Counted from the first letter of the stretch, positions 1 to 7,874 are shown. The stretch: 64,000 nucleotides of DNA from PoT sp049331405 (GCF_049331405.1 NZ_CP186276.1:1-64000); one strand, 5' to 3'. Notes: generated from the letters alone by a model not told the origin. Translations and numbers: made by a program.

Positions 1-1032
1 CTCGACGATGTACGTCGTGTCGAACCGGATGGAGAAGTCCTCGTGGTCCCACTCGACGGGCAGGACGGACTCGCCGACGCCTCGATGGGCCCGCTGGGTG
101 CAGGTGAGTTGCCCGGCCGAGAACTCGAAGTCGACCCCCCTGGACTCCTCGCTGCTGAATGCGGACGCCTGCTCAAGCGTCGTCCGGAACCAGTCGCTGT
201 TGACCTTGACGGGGAGCCGCTTGACCGCTTTGGACCGCATCGAACGCCAGAGCGGGAACCCTCCCGCGAGCATGTTGGTGGATATGACCGAGTCGTTGAT
301 CCGAACCTGGACGATGGACCGATCCGGGAACCCGATCTGGATCATGTCGTCGGGCTCCACCAGCGAGGCGACCTCCTTCGCGAAGCGGGCACCGATGACC
401 CTCCTGGGTGCGTCCTTGTCGGAGAAGTCCCCCTCGCCGAAGAAGCTGGCCGGGACCTCCTGGGATGCCAGTGACCGCCCGCTCATGGCGACCAGGCTGA
501 CGGACACCGGGGCACCCTCGAAGAGGAGGCCGTCCAACGCGTAGCTGGTCCCGGCCTTCTGGTCGGCCGCGTAGATCGTCCGCTTCACCAGCGTCCTGAA
601 GTGCTCGCCAGTCAGCTCGTGATATGACCGGGCCCTGAACTCGGGCTGCTCCGGGAACTTCTCCAGCTCGGCCTCGACGTTGAGAGACCATCGGGCACGG
701 CCGCTCTTGATGAGCATGGGACCGGACGGGCCCTCCATGCCGAAGGCAATCGTATCGCCGTCGGCCTTGGCCACGACGCTGGCCAGCTGCTCCTTGGGGA
801 GCAGGCAGACCCCCAACTCCTCCACATCGACGTCGGCCACCCTCAGGCGGATGCCGAGGCTGTTGTCCGTCGCCTGCAACTCCAGGCCCGGCCTGTCGAG
901 GAGCAGGCCGGATGGCCCGTCCACGGCGATGCGGACGGCCTGCAGTACCTGCATCGGCGTGCGGGCCGGGACGAACCTGGCCACCCTCTCGAACGCGGCA
1001 CGGAAGTCCGCGAGTGCCATCGTGAATTTCAT
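1..1032 (-). CDS. dnaN: DNA polymerase III beta subunit-like sliding clamp (3' end cut by window)
   Basis: The minus frame is open from ATG 1032 to the left edge (344 codons), so the last roughly 20-45 residues are missing. It starts MKFTMALADF, close to bacterial DnaN starts. It also shows clamp-typical stretches such as TLVKRTIYAADQ, YALDGLLFEG and VSLVAMSGRSLA in the order expected of the three clamp folds. The ring would tether the replicative polymerase to DNA. I chose ATG 1032 over ATG 1038 because GGAGG lies 7 nt upstream of it. It is the last visible gene of a leftward operon of replication and recombination genes, so it is probably an element-encoded clamp rather than the host dnaN. 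Sequence family seen; element role inferred. Confidence 0.85.
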   Translation of the reverse strand, partial: MKFTMALADFRAAFERVARFVPARTPMQVLQAVRIAVDGPSGLLLDRPGLELQATDNSLGIRLRVADVDVEELGVCLLPKEQLASVVAKADGDTIAFGMEGPSGPMLIKSGRARWSLNVEAELEKFPEQPEFRARSYHELTGEHFRTLVKRTIYAADQKAGTSYALDGLLFEGAPVSVSLVAMSGRSLASQEVPASFFGEGDFSDKDAPRRVIGARFAKEVASLVEPDDMIQIGFPDRSIVQVRINDSVISTNMLAGGFPLWRSMRSKAVKRLPVKVNSDWFRTTLEQASAFSSEESRGVDFEFSAGQLTCTQRAHRGVGESVLPVEWDHEDFSIRFDTTYIVE

Positions 1033-1054
1033 GAGCATACCTCCCCCTCTTCGG

Positions 1055-1080
1055 CCAAGAGCGCCGATCGGCGCTCTTGG
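1055..1080. repeat. 26-bp perfect palindrome, copy 1 (intergenic)
   Basis: Each half reads CCAAGAGCGCCGA and the other half is its exact complement. This copy sits between the helicase gene and the clamp gene, about 10 nt upstream of the clamp ribosome-binding site, so it can fold as a hairpin in the leader. Copies 2 and 3 are inside coding sequence at 3275 and 6160. Confidence 0.9.
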
Positions 1081-1099
1081 GACATGGCTCGCCCCGATC

Positions 1100-2731
1100 T
1101 CATACCGAAACCTCCCTCGTCATGGAGTCGACCAGTGCCCGCAACTTGCCCTTGTCCTCGCCCCCCTGCAGGCCGCCGATGATCCGGCCGGCCTCCTTCG
1201 ACGTCAGCATCAGGGCCTTCGTCGGGTCCGCTATCCTGCGGATCACGTTGAACTGTGCCGACGTGATCATCCCCGAGGACTTGTGCCCCTCCCAGAACCG
1301 GATGATCGACTCGGCCGCCGCAGAGGACGTCACCGACCCGATGCCCTTGAGCCCGAGGCCCCTGATCCGCTCGAGCTGCTTGGCCGTGACCGGGGCGAAC
1401 TCGCCCGTCTCCGCGTCCATGCCGAAGTGGCGGACGGCCACGCCGATCGGGTCGTACTCCCGGTAGGAGTGCTTGACCTCCTTCTTCCTCGCCTCGTACT
1501 GGAGCTTCCGCTCGCGGGCGACACGCTCCCGCTCGGCCTCGGCAGCGACCTCCTGCCTGGCCTGCTCAAGCAGGTCCTGCGGATTCGCATCCTTCGCCTT
1601 CTTCGAGAGCTTCCTGGCCAGGTCCCTGACCTTCGCGTCGTCGTTGGTCGCGAAGATGTCCGTGGGCCCGATCAGCGACAGGTCGCTCTCCCAGCCCACG
1701 TAGAGCAGGTAGCCGAACTCCTTGCCCTCGCGCGTGGCCCCGCACCGCCCGGCCTTCTGGTCGAACCAGGCACGCGATGTCGTCGGGGCCAGGTCGATCA
1801 CCGCCCCGATGCCGGGGTCGTTGTAGCCCATGCCCAGGAGCTTGGCGTTGCACAGGACCCGGAACTCGCCGTCCCTGTGGCTCTTGATGATCTCCTTCCT
1901 GTCGGGGCTCTGGCCGTCGACGCCCCGGGCCGGGACGTCGACCTGCGAGAGGAACTGTGCGAAGGCGTAGGACAGGTTCTTGTTCGGCAGGAACGCGATG
2001 GCCTTCTCGACGCCGAGCCGGTTCAGGTGCATCCTGACGACGTTGGCGATCTCCTCGAGCTGCGGCCCGACGCGGGCCTCGAGCTCGCCGGGTGCCAACT
2101 GCCCCGTCGCGTTGGCCTTGATGCCACGGATGTCGATGTCGACGTCGCAGGGCACCGCCTTGAACGGGCAGCGGTGGCCGTTGGCGATGGCGTCCGTGAT
2201 CGAGTAGCAGTAGGCCGTCGACTCGAACACCTTCGACAGCGGCACGCCGTCCAGGCGGTCGATCGTCGCCGTCATGCCGATGCGGAACGCCGGGTGGAAG
2301 TGGCGATGCACGTTCTCCCAGGTGTCCGCCGTCGCCAGGTGGCACTCGTCCTCGACGATGTCGGTGAAGAAATCGCCGGGCCACGACTGGAGCCGCTTCT
2401 TCTGGAGCGAGTCCTTGGACGCCAGGCACACCCTCATGCTCGGCATCGACTGGATCACGTCCAACGCACGCTGCTCGGCCTGCTCCACCGCGTAGGGTAT
2501 GCCCATCCCGTCGAGGTCCCGGCCGAACTGGTTGAGCAATTCCCCCATGTGGGCCACGACGAGGACGCGGGCGTTGCGGGACTCGATCGCGTTGCGGATG
2601 TACTTGCAGATGGTCCTCGTCTTCCCGGTCTGGGTCGGCATCTGCAGCAGGGTCGAGCGGCGTCCCGCAACCCGCTCGGCCTCGATGGCTGCGATCGCAT
2701 CGGCCTGTATCTCGTCCCGACTCCGACCCAT
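1100..2731 (-). CDS. DEAD/DEAH-box (SF2) helicase of a mobile element
   Basis: A 543-residue superfamily 2 helicase. The Walker A-like motif I is PTQTGKT near residue 32 and motif II is DECH near residue 130. IGMTATIDR fits motif III, and the DQKAGRCGATREGK stretch near residue 345 fits motif VI. It would unwind DNA, most likely during element replication or repair. The C-terminal third is charged and probably coiled (QARQEVAAEAERERVARERK), followed by a helix-rich segment. ATG 2731 has GGAGG 9 nt upstream. It lies 50 nt after the ParB-like gene and 67 nt before the clamp gene, in the same leftward operon. Confidence 0.85.
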   Translation of the reverse strand: MGRSRDEIQADAIAAIEAERVAGRRSTLLQMPTQTGKTRTICKYIRNAIESRNARVLVVAHMGELLNQFGRDLDGMGIPYAVEQAEQRALDVIQSMPSMRVCLASKDSLQKKRLQSWPGDFFTDIVEDECHLATADTWENVHRHFHPAFRIGMTATIDRLDGVPLSKVFESTAYCYSITDAIANGHRCPFKAVPCDVDIDIRGIKANATGQLAPGELEARVGPQLEEIANVVRMHLNRLGVEKAIAFLPNKNLSYAFAQFLSQVDVPARGVDGQSPDRKEIIKSHRDGEFRVLCNAKLLGMGYNDPGIGAVIDLAPTTSRAWFDQKAGRCGATREGKEFGYLLYVGWESDLSLIGPTDIFATNDDAKVRDLARKLSKKAKDANPQDLLEQARQEVAAEAERERVARERKLQYEARKKEVKHSYREYDPIGVAVRHFGMDAETGEFAPVTAKQLERIRGLGLKGIGSVTSSAAAESIIRFWEGHKSSGMITSAQFNVIRRIADPTKALMLTSKEAGRIIGGLQGGEDKGKLRALVDSMTREVSV

Positions 2732-2781
2732 CTCGAATCGCCTCCGTCATGAAAGAAGTTTCGCGTCAGAAATCGACTCGA

Positions 2782-3882
2782 TCAGTTGTATGTGCCTGGC
2801 ATTACATATCCTCGCGTCTTGCATTTCTCGCATCCCTCGCCATTGCAAAGGGCACATGCGAGCCACGAGTGGGGATGCGGAGTCAGGAGGAAGAACCCGA
2901 GCTTGGCCTGGAAGGCACCCTGGACGATGCCCGTCTTCCTGGAATCGGTGACCCCGAGTTGCTTCATGGCTATCAGGTGCTTCTCGACCTTGCGGAACGC
3001 GTTGGCGTCGCGGTCGAAGATCTCGCGGCAGCGGTCGGAGAGCTTCTTGCGGACGGGGATCGATTCGAGGAACTTCTCCTCCTCCGTCGGCTCCGGCTCG
3101 GCGGGGCCGCCGGCCCTGGCCTTGATCTCGGCCTCGGCGGCGAAAACCGTCTTCTCGCCCGAGTAGACCTGCTCCTTGAGCTGGTCGTCCCCCTGCTTGG
3201 CCACGCGGCTGGCCCGCTCGATGTCCTTCTCCGACCGCCCGAGCTCCTTCGCGGTCGATGCCACCGTCCGTTTCCCAAGAGCGCCGATCGGCGCTCTTGG
3301 ATCGGGCGTCGCCTTCTTGTGCTCGCCCTTGCCCGGCAGCGGGTGGGCCTCGATGTATCGGAGCAGCTCGGCGTCGGTGAGGTTGCGGCGGTTCCTCTGA
3401 TTGCCCTTGGCCCACTCCAGGGCTGCGGCCTCGTCGGGGAAGGCGATCTTGATGATGGGTACGCTCGGGATCTTGGCCGTCTTGGAGGCCGAGAGGCGGG
3501 TGTGGCCGTCGACGACGACGTTGCCCCAGACCGTGATCGGTGCGTCCGGGTGGAATCCCGTACGTTCCATCGAGTCGACGAGCGACGAGAGCACCGCGGG
3601 GTTGATGGGGAAGAGGCTCGAGAACGGCTCCCTGGTCTCGAGCTTCGACGGGTGGACGTCGTCCTGGAGGCTGTAATTCAGCCATTCGGAATCATCCGCC
3701 GGCTCGGGGTCGTCCCCCTTCGACTCGATGCCGACCGAGTTCAGCTCGTCGCGGACCAGCTTCACCGTCGAGCGGATCGACGACTCGGGGAGGTTGAGCC
3801 GCTTGGCTATGGCACGGCAGCTGAGGCCGGGCTCGTCCGTCAAGAGTTCCTGGATTCGAGAAGAGTGCTCGCCCGCGATCAT
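2782..3882 (-). CDS. ParB/Srx-fold protein with N-terminal HTH and C-terminal zinc-ribbon-like motif
   Basis: 366 residues. An N-terminal winged-HTH-like segment (IQELLTDEPGLSCRAIAKRL) is followed by a ParB nuclease-like core with PITVWGNVVVDGHTRLSA and EWAKGNQRNRRNLTDAELL. That core is typical of ParB proteins on phages and plasmids. The C-terminus carries CALCNGEGCEKCKTRG, which resembles half a DnaJ zinc finger. Residues about 194-203 (DPRAPIGALG) are encoded by palindrome copy 2, a likely linker insertion. ATG 3882 has GGGAG upstream and overlaps the primase stop as ATGA, implying translational coupling. Its role could be partition, transcription control or nicking; the sequence does not decide. 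Confidence 0.75.
   Translation of the reverse strand: MIAGEHSSRIQELLTDEPGLSCRAIAKRLNLPESSIRSTVKLVRDELNSVGIESKGDDPEPADDSEWLNYSLQDDVHPSKLETREPFSSLFPINPAVLSSLVDSMERTGFHPDAPITVWGNVVVDGHTRLSASKTAKIPSVPIIKIAFPDEAAALEWAKGNQRNRRNLTDAELLRYIEAHPLPGKGEHKKATPDPRAPIGALGKRTVASTAKELGRSEKDIERASRVAKQGDDQLKEQVYSGEKTVFAAEAEIKARAGGPAEPEPTEEEKFLESIPVRKKLSDRCREIFDRDANAFRKVEKHLIAMKQLGVTDSRKTGIVQGAFQAKLGFFLLTPHPHSWLACALCNGEGCEKCKTRGYVMPGTYN
3275..3300. repeat. 26-bp perfect palindrome, copy 2 (inside the ParB-like gene)
   Basis: Identical to the copies at 1055 and 6160. It is read in frame as PRAPIGALG and preceded by a GAT codon, exactly as in copy 3. The palindrome has no stop codon in any of the six frames, so it can sit in coding sequence without breaking it. 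Confidence 0.9.
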
Positions 3883-4796
3883 GCCGATCTCCCGATGTAT
3901 TGCCTTCCGAGGTCGTTGCAGCAGTCCTGCCACGTCGCGTAACGGCCCAGGGCAACCCCCAGGTCGAAGAAGTCCATGTGCCTCACGTAGGGCTCGCTGT
4001 AGTAGCCGCTGGCCGGGGAGAACCCCGCAGACGGCCGATGGTCGTCGCGGCCGACCGCGTGGCATTCGAGCCAGTCCTTGCCCGATCGTCGGCCGGTGAA
4101 CCGCAGCCCCCACGACGACGCGATCGGTGCCTTGTCGGGTATGGCCCGGACCACGTCCCTGAAATTGAAGTGGCCGACGAATTCCGATCTGGGCGGGGGA
4201 AGGGGCGGCGGCGGGAAGGCCGCCTTCGGCTTCTCCCTGACGGCCTGGGCCCGACCGATCACCCACCGTGGCAGGAAAGCGGGCCGATCCATCTGCCGGG
4301 GGCCTATGACGAACTCGTAGAGCCTTCCCGTCCTCCAGTGCCGCGACGGCGGTGCGATCACCAGGGCCCCGTCCCCGAGCAGTTCGATCTTGGAGTGGTC
4401 GCCGCCCAGGTCCCAGAGGCAGGCCTTGGGAAGTTCAGCGATGCCCGACGGAATCCGATAGTAGAGGTGCCACCCCCCGCCGCCCGTCCGCACCGTCCAT
4501 GTCCTCGGCTGGTCGTAGTAGACTCCGAGCGACTGCCAGGCGTCCGACGCCGTCTCCCCGTCGAGGTCGACGACCGCCAGGTCCCAGCGGACCCCGCACA
4601 TGAGCTGCACGTTCGCGACCTGCCATCGGTCCCATGACTTCAAGATCCACGGATCGACGGGGGCATCCCAATACTTGGTGTAGCGGAGCACCGGGTGACG
4701 ATCCGTTCGGCTGGACGGCAGAGGGTTCCACCCGAGCGACTTGTAATGGAGGGCGGCGAGCTGGGCCGTCCTCATAGGCCTGCCACCAGAAGCCAT
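3879..4796 (-). CDS. Primase-polymerase (AEP/Prim-Pol domain) protein
   Basis: About 305 residues. The N-terminal two thirds match bifunctional primase/polymerase domains of phages and plasmids: LGWNPLPSS near the start, the acidic catalytic pair in LAVVDLDGE, and the WTVRTGGGGWHLYY strand with its basic and histidine residues. After a proline-rich linker (PPPPLPPPR) the C-terminus (DWLECHAVGRDDHRPSAGF) resembles a degenerate primase zinc-binding domain. It would make primers for element replication. The start is uncertain: ATG 4796 follows the upstream gene by 20 nt, and ATG 4775 is also possible. The 3' end overlaps the ParB-like start by 4 nt. Confidence 0.75.
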   Translation of the reverse strand: MASGGRPMRTAQLAALHYKSLGWNPLPSSRTDRHPVLRYTKYWDAPVDPWILKSWDRWQVANVQLMCGVRWDLAVVDLDGETASDAWQSLGVYYDQPRTWTVRTGGGGWHLYYRIPSGIAELPKACLWDLGGDHSKIELLGDGALVIAPPSRHWRTGRLYEFVIGPRQMDRPAFLPRWVIGRAQAVREKPKAAFPPPPLPPPRSEFVGHFNFRDVVRAIPDKAPIASSWGLRFTGRRSGKDWLECHAVGRDDHRPSAGFSPASGYYSEPYVRHMDFFDLGVALGRYATWQDCCNDLGRQYIGRSA

Positions 4797-4816
4797 GTTC
4801 GCGGCGGTAAAAAGTC

Positions 4817-5650
4817 TCACGCTTCTTGCCCTGCCTGTTGCCCGACCGCTTGCCACTTCCCATCAACGAGTCGATAGGGAACATTGGGGAGAAGGCCGTT
4901 CTCGCCGATGTATCCGACAGCCTTTCGGCGTCGATCTGCGGCGTAGTCATACCAGGCAACTTCGATGGTGCCTCTGTCCCCGGCCGTGGCGGTGCCTCTG
5001 TCCCCGGCCGTGGCGGTGCCTCTGTCCCCGGCCGTGGCGGTGCCTCTGTCCCCGGCCGTGGCGGTGCCGCTGTCCCCGGCCGTGGCGGTGCCTCTGTACC
5101 CGGCCGTGGCGGTGCCGTAGGACCCGGCCGTGGCGGTGCCGCTATCCCCGGCCGTGGCGGTGCCGCTGTCCCCGGCCGTGGCGGTGCCGCTGTCCCCGGC
5201 CGTGGCGGTGCCTCTGTACCCGGCCGTGGCGGTGCCGTAGGACCCGGCCGTGGCGGTGCCTCTGTACCCGGCCGTGGCGGTGCCTCTGTACCCGGCCGTG
5301 GCGGTGCCGCCCACGATGGCCTTACCTTGACCTCCGTTCTCGGCCAGGTAGGTCGTCGCTCCGAGGCGATCGCCGCAGAAGACGACGTTGCCACGGGGGA
5401 ACTTCACCTTGCCGTCGAGGTTGATGACAGTCTCGGCCTCGACCTCGACGACCAGCCACTTGGCGTCACGATCCCAAATCGCCAAGTCCCCGTCGCCCTC
5501 TCCCCAGAGGAACCCGTGCAGGCCGTGGCCGCATTCCTCGGTGGGCTCCCAATCCGGGGCCTCGCAGAGCCCGGACTCCGGCCACTTGAAGCCGCCGTGG
5601 CTCGTCATGTCGGAATGGCATGTTCGTAATATCAGGACTTGACCAGACAT
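4817..5650 (-). CDS. Phage-type octapeptide-repeat protein (beta-solenoid-like)
   Basis: 277 residues. A conserved N-terminal domain (about residues 1-110, with FKWPESGLCEAPDW and ECGHGLHGFLWG) precedes 14 tandem copies of GTATAGxx (about residues 115-226). A short C-terminal domain follows (AWYDYAADRRRKAVGYIGENG). The xx dipeptide is DS, DR, YR or SY. I recall similar repeat proteins with the same end domains (DUF7666-like) in phages and prophages, but that name is from memory and unchecked. The function is unknown. A regular octapeptide favours a stacked beta-roll like those of ice-nucleation proteins. The gene ends 20 nt before the primase and starts 10 nt after the Rad52-like stop. Confidence 0.7.
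   Translation of the reverse strand: MSGQVLILRTCHSDMTSHGGFKWPESGLCEAPDWEPTEECGHGLHGFLWGEGDGDLAIWDRDAKWLVVEVEAETVINLDGKVKFPRGNVVFCGDRLGATTYLAENGGQGKAIVGGTATAGYRGTATAGYRGTATAGSYGTATAGYRGTATAGDSGTATAGDSGTATAGDSGTATAGSYGTATAGYRGTATAGDSGTATAGDRGTATAGDRGTATAGDRGTATAGDRGTIEVAWYDYAADRRRKAVGYIGENGLLPNVPYRLVDGKWQAVGQQAGQEA
4973..5308. repeat. Coding tandem repeat, 14 units of 24 bp
   Basis: The conserved 18-nt part of each unit, read on the minus strand, is GGCACCGCCACGGCCGGG (with a few GGT endings). The remaining 6 nt vary among four dipeptide codings: GACAGC/GATAGC, GACAGA, TACAGA and TCCTAC. Units are contiguous, so this is a protein repeat and not a CRISPR array. Confidence 0.95.
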
Positions 5651-5660
5651 AAGATTACCC

Positions 5661-6668
5661 TCAGAAAGGGATTCGTTCGGCCTTGGAGTGACGCTCTTCC
5701 GCCATCGCCACGAGGCGACGAAGGACGCCCTCGTCGGTGAGCTCGCCGAGGCGGCCTACGACCTCGCCGGGAGAGACCTCGTTCAGCATCCCGTTGAGCT
5801 CGGACCAGAGGAGGTATTCGGTGACGTGCTCCGGATCGGAGATCTCGACGAGGCACTTGTCCTTGATGAGCTTCCAGAGCTTGCGTTGCATCGCCTTGAG
5901 CGGGGACTCGCCGGGCGGCGGTGCGATGGCCTGATGTGCGGATGAGATCCAGCCGTGATTGGCGGCGAAGTTGACCAGCCAGGCCCAGGCCTTGGCGACC
6001 TCCTGCTCGGACCAGTCGACCAACTTGCCGGAGAGGTTGGCCGCCCTACCCCAGTCGTTGCAGGGCTTGACGATCTCGGTCGAGTATCGCTGCTCGAGCT
6101 CGCGGATCGTGGCGAAGAGGGCACGTCCGGACCTCGGCTGTTTCGGGAACGGCTTGCCGCCAAGAGCGCCGATCGGCGCTCTTGGATCTGGCTCGGTCTG
6201 GTGAGGCTGGCCTTCGTGCTGGTGCCCGTTGTTCGACGGTGAGGACGGTGCGGGTGCCTCGTACGATTCCCTGACGAAATCGGGGATGCCGTCGCGGTAG
6301 AGGTAGCGGGCGATGCCGAACTTGGCACAGGCACGCTTGAAGGCATCGCTGAAACCGGACTTGTCGTCGTCGCCGGAGTCGGCCATCCCCGCGTAACCGC
6401 CGGCGTCGCACTTCGTCAGTGTCGACTTGTCGGGAAGCCGGATGGTCAGCTCGCACATCACCGAGTTCTCGCCGGGCCTGTAGGCGTCCCACCAGTTCTC
6501 GGGGCCGAGGACCTCGTCTAGGCGATTCATCGCGGTGCGGGCGGTGATGTAGTGGAGCTGGCGGTTCGCCTGCGTCCTGACCTTGACCTCGTTCCCCTCG
6601 AACGGGGCCATCAGTGCCGTGAAGATCTCTGGGAAATTGGTAGCCACGGACTTCGGTCCCCGGATCAT
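5661..6668 (-). CDS. Rad52/Rad22-family single-strand annealing protein
   Basis: 335 residues. The N-terminal 130 residues fit phage Rad52/22 recombinases: HYITARTAMNRLDEVLGPENW, then GYAGMADSGDDDKSGFSDAFKRACAKFGIARYLY cut across a loop. The KSGFSDAFKRAC and FGIARYLY segments are characteristic. It would anneal complementary single strands in element recombination. Residues about 160-170 (DPRAPIGALG) come from palindrome copy 3 and fall in the linker after the annealing domain. ATG 6668 has GGAAGG 7 nt upstream, so I prefer it to an upstream GTG. It is the second gene of the leftward operon. Confidence 0.85.
   Translation of the reverse strand: MIRGPKSVATNFPEIFTALMAPFEGNEVKVRTQANRQLHYITARTAMNRLDEVLGPENWWDAYRPGENSVMCELTIRLPDKSTLTKCDAGGYAGMADSGDDDKSGFSDAFKRACAKFGIARYLYRDGIPDFVRESYEAPAPSSPSNNGHQHEGQPHQTEPDPRAPIGALGGKPFPKQPRSGRALFATIRELEQRYSTEIVKPCNDWGRAANLSGKLVDWSEQEVAKAWAWLVNFAANHGWISSAHQAIAPPPGESPLKAMQRKLWKLIKDKCLVEISDPEHVTEYLLWSELNGMLNEVSPGEVVGRLGELTDEGVLRRLVAMAEERHSKAERIPF
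6160..6185. repeat. 26-bp perfect palindrome, copy 3 (inside the Rad52-like gene)
   Basis: Same 26 bases as copies 1 and 2. It is translated in the same frame as copy 2 (PRAPIGALG) and is again preceded by GAT, so both proteins carry the peptide DPRAPIGALG at a domain linker. Confidence 0.9.
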
Positions 6669-6749
6669 GGACGTACCTTCCACGGCACCGCCTGGGGCGG
6701 GTCGCGAGGACGGATCGAGTTGTGAATGTTTGCGGGTCGGACTAAATAA

Positions 6750-6965
6750 TCAGTTGTCCCTGACGAAATCCTCGGAGACTCCGGGGAACGCCTTCAGGAT
6801 CGGGACGAGCCGGGTCAGGCCCTCGGGCGTGACCATCGTGATGCGGCCTGTCTTGCGGACGGGGATGCGATGCTCCTCGATCAGGGTCGACACCTTCCAC
6901 CATTGAAGGCCGGCAGCCGCGGCGATCGTCTTGATGTTGGAGAAGTCGGCGATGACTGTGGACAT
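6750..6965 (-). CDS. Small excisionase/Cro-like HTH protein
   Basis: 71 residues. The segment KTIAAAAGLQWWKVSTLIEEHRIPVRKTGR reads as a helix-turn-helix followed by a MerR/excisionase-like wing. It is the first gene of the leftward operon and lies opposite the repressor gene, the position of Cro or Xis in temperate phages. ATG 6965 has only a weak purine-rich stretch upstream. Whether it acts as an early regulator or as a recombination directionality factor cannot be told from sequence. No integrase is present in this window. Confidence 0.6.
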   Translation of the reverse strand: MSTVIADFSNIKTIAAAAGLQWWKVSTLIEEHRIPVRKTGRITMVTPEGLTRLVPILKAFPGVSEDFVRDN

Positions 6966-7035
6966 CTTTTAGGGCCTGCTGAGTTGCTGCTATGCAGCTG
7001 CTGAGTAGTAACTTTTCACGTCCGACAGGGAGATA

Positions 7036-7054
7036 GTACGACTATAAGTCGTAC
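7036..7054. promoter_or_regulatory. Operator-like palindrome in the repressor/early-gene control region
   Basis: GTACGACT-ATA-AGTCGTAC is an 8+3+8 perfect inverted repeat. It lies midway between the divergent starts at 6965 and about 7129. Two close relatives occur at 8157 and 8179. It is the obvious candidate binding site for the adjacent repressor. Confidence 0.75.
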
Positions 7055-7128
7055 ATTTCAAGTCCCAGGAGTCATATTTCCTAAATTCACGACTCTAGCG
7101 GTTGAAAACCTTTCGTGTGAAAGCTCTT

Positions 7129-7641
7129 ATGGCCGTCATGAAACGCAAACGATTCGAGACCAACTTCGATAAAAAGCTGGTGAACCTCCTGGACGCACCC
7201 GGGTGGAGCGGGGCCAGGCTCGCCCGTGAGATCGGGCTCGACCAGACGACCGTGTCGGCCTGGACCAAGGGCACGCGACGCCCCTACCTGGACCAGGGGC
7301 TCCTCGTCTCGAAGGCGTTGGGCGTGTCCCTCGAATTCCTGGCCGACCCGGAAAGGACCGACCCCAAGCCCGATGTGTCGACCGAGGAGAAATTCATCCT
7401 CATGACGATCCGCAATCTGGGGCTCGACGTCGAGGACGTGATCCGGGTGCTGTACTCGTCGGTCAAGAAGGCCGAGGCCATAGAAGGCGGAAGGGCCGAG
7501 GAGGAGGTCATCCCGAAGGAGATGTCGCCGCCGAAGACGAGGAAGGATCTCGGGCTGAGGGACCGGACCCCCAAGCCCAAGAAGGCGGCGGCGAAGAAGG
7601 AAGAAGCGAAGGCGTCGAGGCCCAAGAAGCCGAAGGCCTAG
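7129..7641 (+). CDS. CI-like HTH (XRE-family) repressor
   Basis: About 170 residues. The N-terminal HTH is DAPGWSGARLAREIGLDQTTVSAWTKGTRRP, with the Q-T-T-V-S recognition helix usual for XRE/Cro-CI regulators. The middle region is helical. The last 40 residues are a lysine- and proline-rich tail (PKPKKAAAKKEEAK) likely to be disordered. There is no S24 peptidase domain, so it is not a RecA-cleavable LexA-type repressor. Possible starts are TTG 7102, ATG 7129 and ATG 7138. It is divergent from the early operon and would bind the TACGACT-N3-AGTCGTA sites. Confidence 0.8.
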   Translation: MAVMKRKRFETNFDKKLVNLLDAPGWSGARLAREIGLDQTTVSAWTKGTRRPYLDQGLLVSKALGVSLEFLADPERTDPKPDVSTEEKFILMTIRNLGLDVEDVIRVLYSSVKKAEAIEGGRAEEEVIPKEMSPPKTRKDLGLRDRTPKPKKAAAKKEEAKASRPKKPKA

Positions 7642-7874
7642 ACCTGGATGCGATAGGCGATCACGATGTTGCGTTCTTCGATGGGGTAGGACGACCAGCT
7701 GGGATCGGACGACTCGGGGCGTTCGCCCCACTCGTCCAGGTCGACGCAGATGTGCTGCAAGCACTCCGTGTCGTCGCCAAGCCCCATGATGTTCTCCCAC
7801 ACCCGGAGCAGCGGCGTGTCCAACGAGGGCTGTTGGGCATGTGCCTCCGCACGCCTCGACCTTCCTGCTCCCAT
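7638..7874 (-). CDS. Small hypothetical protein, convergent with the repressor
   Basis: 78 residues with no recognised domain. The C-terminal half (ENIMGLGDDTECLQHICVDL and NIVIAYRIQV) has balanced composition and looks like real protein rather than an antisense shadow. Its stop and the repressor stop interleave in a single CTAG. A GGAGC-type ribosome-binding site lies about 7 nt before ATG 7874. The N-terminal third is unconvincing, so the start may be internal. Confidence 0.45.
   Translation of the reverse strand: MGAGRSRRAEAHAQQPSLDTPLLRVWENIMGLGDDTECLQHICVDLDEWGERPESSDPSWSSYPIEERNIVIAYRIQV

Noticed and set aside
680..2752. Long plus-strand open frame opposite the helicase (690 codons)
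   Set aside because: Composition is Leu/Arg/Asp repeats typical of antisense frames in GC-rich genes. The minus strand encodes clear clamp and helicase motifs.
4973..5308. CRISPR-like array
   Set aside because: Units are contiguous 24-mers with no spacers and are read as a protein repeat. No cas genes are present.
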